Assembly: GCA_021613535.1 (NCBI GenBank)
Contig: CP075493.1
Coordinates: 2,914,001 to 2,978,000 of the forward strand
From: Adineta vaga
Lineage: Eukaryota; Rotifera
Reading direction: 5' to 3'
Length of the DNA stretch: 64,000 nucleotides
Part shown: one piece after another, positions 57,229 to 64,000 of the stretch
Numbering within the stretch: position 1 is the stretch's first letter
How the letters are laid out: the number at the start of each line of letters is the position of its first letter
Notes under the pieces: model-generated
The model's database searches: none
What the model was told of the DNA's origin: nothing
Seen by the model: the letters and a program-made list of their open reading frames with translations, nothing else
Position numbers and translations under genes: made by a program

Positions 57229-60200
57229 ATGATAACCGAAACTCGACAAAGTCGTACACGTCTCCTTCAATATTATGAACGACGTTCTCGTCGTCGACAT
57301 CATACGCTTGATAATGCAACTTTAGATAAGTTTAATTTTATCTGTGTACCATTACGTCTTGATGAAGTAAAAAAAAAAGAGGGGCATTCTTTCAATCTGA
57401 AAATTTCTCTTTTGATGATTAAATAGAGACATCTTGAACCATCATCATCTCAAACAAATCTAAATGTTACATCTTCGAAAGATATTAAAATTTGTAAACC
57501 AATTGAGATATCTTCTCCAACACGTCGTGTTCGTTTTCAATTCGATAAAAACGATAAACATGAACGGAATTTTCATTCGACAGATGATGAACGTTCACCA
57601 AAAAAATATTCAACTCATCGTGTTGAATTTCAAATTCCTTTGAATAAAGGTAATTGATAATTATAAAATTCATTCGATCAAAAATATATATATTTCCGTT
57701 TACCATTTAGAAATTAATCCTTGGTTAAATATTGATAGTCCATCTCCATCGGCTAAAGTACGTTCAATAACATCACAAAAAATTGATATAAACCATAATA
57801 ATATTAACAATACAATTCATCCACCAAGCATGACATCATATATTAATCTGGTAATACTATGTGCAATTGCTATTTCTACTTGATTTAAATGTATATACTG
57901 TTGAAAGTATTATCTCTTCAAATTCAATTATAGACATATATGTATATACGAAAGGAAATGATGATATTCGAACCTTCTGTTACTAGTTTATATATTTGAT
58001 AATATAAAGCTATCTATGTGTGATATGATACTGTTTGATTATCTAGTGGTATTATTCAACACATACATCTTTCGAGAAATGATTGACGTCTTGTTTATTG
58101 TCAAAAATAGTACTCTTTCGCTCTCATTGATTCAATATAATTAACGATGTTGTTAAGAAAAAGTTTTCAAGAACCTTCTTAGTAACCTACTTAGAACCGT
58201 TTTCTATTTGATTCAGAAAAGAAAGGGAAGAGAACGTAGAAGAAGAAGAAGAAGAAGAAGAAAAACCAGAATGAACATTGAATAAGTAGTTTTCTTCTTG
58301 TTCTTCTTCTTTCGTTCATTCGTTCGTTCGTCCGTTTGCATGTTTAGTTGGGAGAACAGCATAAGCACGCAAGTCATCGTTATAGATCCTTTATTTCCGT
58401 CGGCAAGTAATTCTTTACTAGTCCTCCCTTCGTCTCTCATTTTTCACAGTCGGTTGGTGCACCATCACACTCGACGGCAAGACGAGAAGGTCTATCTATA
58501 AAGCAAAAATAACAACACCGAATGTGCGGACGTTCTTTATTCGTCTTCTCTTTTTGCTTTCTTCTTCTCGGGTGTTAGTAACAGTGGCCTATCAACAATT
58601 TTCTTTTTGTTCGTAATATACGTGCCTGACTTAGAAATCAAAAGGACAAACGATAGATTGTGTTTTTTTCCTGCCATTCAATGATTATCAATTGATCAAA
58701 GCAAGTTTGATCATCACATTGACTATTGTTGACATTTTCATTCTATTCGACATCGACAGCATGATCATATCATAGGAACGATTGTTGATTTATGGATAAA
58801 CTACAAAAAATATCATTACAAAATGCTGTTTGTCGTTGCCAGCAGGTAGTTAAATAATCGAAAAACTTTTCGTATTGTTTTGTGTTTTTCAATTAAAATA
58901 TATCTATACATATAATAAAAAACTCTTTCCTTTTCTTCCCTTCTCTCTCTCTCTCTCGTTCTTTTCTACCTACATGCGATTTTTTTAGTTGTTTATTTGC
59001 TTAATAACTTCATGTCAAGACAAGCGATAAAAAAAGAAGTGATTTCTTTCTTTTTCTCTTCATTTCGATGTTTTTCGTATAGAAACCTTGAGTGTTACCG
59101 TTGCCATTGACTGGATATTTGTTCACTCATGCAGTTTATCCGTGCATCAGGCCAGGTATGGATTCTTATTATTTAGATATGTAAATCTGTCTATGTGAGA
59201 AAATCATTTGACTTATTCCTTTTTTCATTAATCATTAAATTTATATCAATGAAGTTTCATCTTCTCCACCTTCTACTTTTTCTTCTGACATACGAACGCA
59301 CCCTTTCCAATCATAACAATATTATTATTATTATTACTTATTTGATCTATTGTCTTTTTGCTCGAACTGATTATTGTATAATAACTATCCAAAGATAGAC
59401 AAGAACATATGTTCAGTCAATAAATGGTATAAGCTAATAGATTGACATTGTTTCTTTGTATATTAGAAAGAAAAGAGCAGAGTAGAACACAGAGAGAAGG
59501 ACTTGTATTGATTTGAGTCGAACAGAAGGTATTAATTTATTATACTTATTTTTTAGCCGTCAACGGACGATCCAGACAGGACAAGAAGTCAATGGTATAA
59601 AGAGATGTACTGCCATATTCACAAACCATCAGAACACAAAAAAGGTAAATACTAACTATTGATGTTTTTCTTTCTACCTGTATCAAATTTTGAAACTGAT
59701 CAGAAAGATTCGTAGAACTCTTCAGATAATTTAGATGTTATTCTTGTGAAATTACCTTTAACACCTTCTCGATATCGAGAATATCATCAGAAGCGAGGTT
59801 TGTTTATAATCCTATTTCTTTTTTGCCATATTTTCTACATCAATGGGCATGTCGCTTCCCATTATGTCCTTTCTGCTTCTATATTAGGAAAATGTTGAAT
59901 AAACTCGATCAACATTCTCTTAATAGCTTTTATTAATTTTTATCTCTAAGAAATTTCAATTAGATTTAATGAGACAAATTCTTTCTTTCAATGTCAACGT
60001 ATCTAAAAGGCAATTGACTTTATTAATAGAAGAAGATCTTATATAATAAATTACGCGAAATTGAACTTTCTTAAATCTTTATATCAATATTGTATGCAAA
60101 CACCTTTTTTTTGCGTTGTTTAATTGCCTTTTTCTTTTTCTTTGTTTTATATTGCTGACCCATCGTTGTCGTCATATATACCTACGGCTTTCATTGTTTA

Positions 60201-61518
60201 GAATGCATGTTGTTATTTTTCTTTTTTTTTCATATTTTTCATTTGCTTGACAGGATACTTTTGAAACGAATAATATGTCAGAGATAAATGATAACTTTAT
60301 TTGCGTGTTTTTTCTTTCTTTTGTTTTCATAGACGAACAATCAAATCCATACAAACCGACATATACATTTCCGGATGAATTCAATGGTGATTTAGATCGT
60401 ATGGAAGAATATATACGAAAAACAGCTTCACACAAAAGTGATAGCGATCGAAGTAAGGCGTTTTTATTGAATATATTTATATGGATGTTCATTGTTTGAT
60501 ATTTTAGAAAATTTCTCGTCATCACCTATACGAATGCAAACAGCAAATGTTAAGTAAGAAATGAATAGATAGTTGTAATATACATTCTCATATATGATGT
60601 TTATTGTAGTGATTATCCAACAAACACGAAGCGAAATCCAGAAAAGATTACACGTTTTAGCGATCAATTAACATTTTCAAGTACTTCTCCTACCATAGAA
60701 CGGGCTAAACCTGTACGTTATCTTTATAGATATAAATGTATACAATTCATTACACAGATGTTCATTAATTCTTGTAGATAAATGTTACGATAGCATCGCC
60801 CGTAACGGTCAGTTCAAGATCAAACACAACTCATCCGTAAGTTTGTTGATAAAGAAACATTTCTGATCTTTATGATTTATTCTCTATTCTTAGAATCCAA
60901 CCAACATCAACAACAACAACAACAACAACAGATGATGAACAAAAATTAATGTATAAACGAGTGTTACGTGGTGGAGATATACCAGCAACCGGCTTACAAA
61001 AGTGTCTTCCTCACAATCGAGGTAAGCATATGGTTCTTGTTTTTTATCAATGTGAATAAAAATCTAGGCACCAGCTGTAGTTAGAAAGAAATAGACAAAG
61101 AAAGAAATCTAAACTCGATTCATTTCGTCCTCTGCGTTCATGATGACAGTTTCATCTTCCTCAATACAGCGTCCTCTAATACATTCTAATCATTCGTCTT
61201 CATCCATGAGATTATTTGCTTACTATTCCATACATTGGGAACACAATCAAAGCAATCAATTGAATGATTTTATCGATAATGACGTTCATTTCGAAATCAA
61301 TTCATGTTTATATTTTCAAACGAAAACTCAATCTATCAATGAAATCGATAATAATAATGATGATGATGACGATGATGAATGGGAACAAAAACGTGAAGAT
61401 GGTTGTGGATATGTTATTACTTATCCTTCTCATATACATCCAACAGAGAATTTACAAATCTATAATTTCGATCGTAAAAAAAATTTCCTTCTAACATCGA
61501 ACGATGTTTATGTAAACA
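57229..61518 (+). CDS. Sorbin-homology (SoHo) adaptor protein, SORBS/CAP-like, 3' end not in view
   Basis: SORBS/CAP proteins link the actin cytoskeleton and adhesion sites through a SoHo domain and C-terminal SH3 domains. Exons with matched phases are 57229-57366, 57427-57649, 57711-57850, 59557-59644, 59726-59797, 60333-60452, 60508-60553, 60610-60712, 60778-60836, 60894-61021 and probably 61150-61518. The SoHo signature is TSYINL/PSTDDPDRTRSQWYKE, MYCHIHK, NPYKPTYTFPDEFNGDLDR and MYKRVLRGGDIPATGLQK. The first three exons are basic and contain RRVRFQFDKND and KEINPWLNIDSPSPSAK. The long intron 57851-59556 hosts two further possible first exons. No SH3 domain is seen, so the gene should continue past the window or into an unseen exon. 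The 61150-61518 exon (phase 1 at both ends, with a DDDDDD run) is the least certain part. Confidence 0.75.
58792..58845 (+). other. Candidate alternative first exon of the SoHo gene (1b)
   Basis: ATG at 58792 opens an 18-codon exon, MDKLQKISLQNAVCRCQQ, followed by a GTAGTT donor in phase 0. The shared acceptor at 59557 is also phase 0, so the join to PSTDDPDRTRS is in frame. It sits inside the long intron downstream of exon 57711-57850. Confidence 0.5.
59129..59155 (+). other. Candidate alternative first exon of the SoHo gene (1c)
   Basis: ATG at 59129 opens a nine-codon exon, MQFIRASGQ, followed by a GTATGG donor in phase 0, again compatible with the acceptor at 59557. It is very short, so chance is possible. 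Confidence 0.4.
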
Positions 61519-63472
61519 GTAAGAATTCAAAATATTTTTTTTTGTCAAACAGAAATAACATTTCGTAGAAGAAAAAAACCCGAAAAGATGATTTATTGAT
61601 TGAATAATAAAATAGAAAAGATCAAGTTGTTTGACGAGCTTCTCTCTCTCTTTCTCTTTCACTCGTTTTTTTCCTATCTTGTTCTTTCTTATCAGTTTAT
61701 TCCGTTGAGAAAGTGTCAAATAAATGGCGAATGAATGCACTTAACCTTTCCATTAGGTTTTTTATTCTTCATTTTTATCTGCTTACATCATATTCAACAC
61801 ACTTTCAATTTCGTCATTACCACATACTTTACATTTTTCTTTCTAAAATCCTACATCTTGAGACACTTGTATTGTGTACTATGAAACCATTGAACAGTAA
61901 CATCAAAGAATATGCATATATGCATATATACTCGTCTTTTTTTTATGATTATAAGAAAAAGAATTAGGATATGTCAACCTTGAGAGATAGTGAGAAGACT
62001 TTCTCTCAACCTCCTTCCACTGAAACATCTGTCTTGTATCGTTTGATATCCATAAACATAATGTGTGATTAGACACAAGAATGGAATCGAAGTGTGTATA
62101 TATATATATATATATATATTTATTGTTGAGAAAGAAAATGTGGCATATTGATGGGCAGATTGCATAAATAATTTTGACCTCGAAGAGAAACAGTATGACA
62201 TCACGGTAAATCAAAAATCAATAAGAACGAGTGTTACCACTTGATTCCTCAAGACCAATTATTACTAGTAAATAATACTTACACCTGTGATTTGTTTTTC
62301 TTCATAAAATTATGATACAAATGAGTTGGTTTCTTGTCTGTCTTTCTTTACAAACCAATTAGTTACATCAGTCTAGTTCTTCTTTGACATGCATATAATA
62401 TATCTTTTTTTCTCTTGTTCTCTTCGCAAATATTAGATTTCATCTTTTTTGTATTCAATCGGCTTACATTCTTATGATTTTGCGTCATATTCTACTATGT
62501 GAGAGTAATATTAAACGAGAATAAATGTCCATGCATTTTTTTGATCGCTATAACTGTTAAGCAGAAAGTAAAAAGATCGAGGAATGTGTACATATGTATT
62601 CGAGATTCTGTGATGACAAATCGAGCTATGTGTGAGAGTACACAGAGACAGAGCATCAACATCAATAGCATGCATAAAAAAGGAACACTTATTGACACAT
62701 ATTGACATGAGTAAAGGCGTCGATAGGCAGAAAAGAGGAGAAAATCTGAAGCAAAATACTTCCACAATCATGAATCGACATGGCTGTACATTTACTTTGC
62801 TTTCTTCGTTCTCTCTTCTTTCTTCTCCTTCCTCTTGTTCTTATTTTTTGTACCATTTTTTTCATCTTTACTCTTTTTTTTCTCTTCTTTCAACGAATAA
62901 CTGCGACGGTGATCATGGTGAGAAAGTCTGTATGGTTTTTTTTCCTTCTTCTTATGTACAAAAGAAGAGAGAAAACGAGAAAGAGAGAAAGAGAAGAGGA
63001 AGAAAAAAAGAGCTGAAATGTAATTAATGAAAAGAAGACAAAGGAGAAATAGTTAAAACAACTACTCGTCATCTACTCGTAACATACCTGTACAATTAGA
63101 CTAAGAATAAGATCGATTATATCCGTTGTCAATCCAATATACATCCATATATATTTATCTATCCGCTCATGACACTTCACTTGTAGATATATATATATAT
63201 ATAGACACAAGCGTTTCGTTTCTTTTTTCTCGTTTCGCTTTCATCGCTATCATTCCTACGATTCATTGAAAAAAAAGCTAGGCGACAATCGTCCAGGTAG
63301 TACGCATATACATATACACGTATATATATAACATATACACCGGACCATCATCATATTACGAAGATTCGGATGAGCGCTTGTCATCTATAATAATTGTGCG
63401 ATCAACCGTATTGACATAGGAAAAAACGGGAACAACTGTCGTATTTAATATCCATACTTTCAAACGAAAAAA
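61519..63472. other. Intron or intergenic DNA before the last ORF
   Basis: AT-rich and CT-rich with a (TA)n run at about 62097-62119 and another near 63188-63202. No convincing exon is visible. It is either a long intron of the SoHo gene containing an internal promoter, or an intergenic stretch. Confidence 0.4.
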
Positions 63473-64000
63473 TGACGGACATTAAAGATGTTGGTAAAAC
63501 AGAAGCTCATGCAGCTAGTACGTCTGAACATGCAGGAATCGATGAACTTGTTAATATTGTTAATATCCACATGAATCATGATACACCAACATCTTCTACC
63601 GTTAGTTCAACAACTGGTTCGTTACGTACGAATAGTCCACCATTAATGGGAACCTATGCACGTGCAGCTAAACGTCGCATGGATAGTGACTCTGGTGGAG
63701 TAACACGTATCGAAGGTACAGATACACAAAATCAACATCATTATCAAAATATTCGACAAATTTCAGATGATGGACAAAGCCAATCACAATCATCAAAAAC
63801 TGACATACCATTAGAATCTCGAGATTCATTTAGTGCCAAACGAGATTATTTCGAACAACGTTTTAAAACACCACCACCTACATACGATTCACCGCCGACA
63901 CGAAAACCATCGACACAAAAAATTATTACAACAATTACGACAACAACAACAACTGGCGTACCCGTACGATCAAATGTTCAAGATCGAACAAGTTCATCTT
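63473..64000 (+). CDS. 5' part of a Ser/Thr/Pro-rich protein, runs off the window
   Basis: ATG at 63473 (context AAAAAATGACG) opens a frame with no stop through 64000, 176 codons so far. It reads MTDIKDVGKTEAHAASTSEH, then NSPPLMGTYARAAKRRMDSD, SFSAKRDYFEQRF, KTPPPTYDSPPTRKPS and a poly-Thr run. The product is hydrophilic and probably disordered, with proline-rich motifs that could bind SH3 domains. No domain is recognised. It could be an internal alternative first exon of the SoHo gene or a separate gene. No AG acceptor lies directly before the ATG, which favours a transcription start. Confidence 0.65.

Overview
The window is animal nuclear DNA. It is AT-rich, its genes are split by many short GT-AG introns (mostly 50-70 bp), and it carries metazoan-only genes: an NMDA receptor GluN1 subunit, a kinesin KIF21, a TIMAP/MYPT3-type phosphatase subunit, a DRAK-type kinase and a sorbin-homology adaptor. 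A large intronless ART-TPR gene, solo LTRs and small hAT elements among degraded gene fragments fit a bdelloid rotifer best. That assignment is an inference from gene style, not from a database search.

Region 1 (1-26.6 kb) is gene-dense and conserved. It holds alpha-tubulin (-), a KIF21-like kinesin without its WD40 end (-), CNOT4 (+), a USP30-like membrane deubiquitinase (-), a SPATS2-like protein with a reading-frame conflict (+), a DRAK/STK17-like kinase (+), a 100-residue orphan (+) and a PPP1R16-like subunit ending in a CaaX box (+). A 1,015-bp hAT-type element with a perfect 8-bp target duplication lies between the USP and SPATS2-like genes.

Region 2 (27-38.5 kb) is a segmental duplication. 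Two direct copies of about 2.3 kb each carry a four-EF-hand calmodulin-like gene on the minus strand. Between them is a 6.8-kb stretch of broken genes, two solo LTRs with target duplications, and one intact intronless EEP-family gene. A third, partial copy of the flanking DNA lies at 51.0-51.6 kb, upstream of the GluN1 gene.

Region 3 (38.5-51.9 kb) is AT-rich and gene-poor. It contains one intronless 923-residue protein (-) that joins an N-terminal alpha/beta-like region, an R-S-E mono-ADP-ribosyltransferase domain and eleven nearly identical 42-residue TPRs. A 164-bp hAT MITE sits 0.7 kb downstream of it.

Region 4 (51.9-64 kb) holds the GluN1-like receptor gene and a sorbin-homology (SORBS/CAP-like) gene. 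The latter appears to have three alternative phase-0 first exons feeding one shared acceptor. A final ORF starts at 63473 and runs off the window.

The genes do not form an operon or pathway. Most are ordinary eukaryotic housekeeping, signalling or cytoskeletal genes with separate promoters. The accessory interest lies in the ART-TPR gene, the duplication with its pseudogene-filled interior, and the lineage-specific changes in otherwise conserved proteins.
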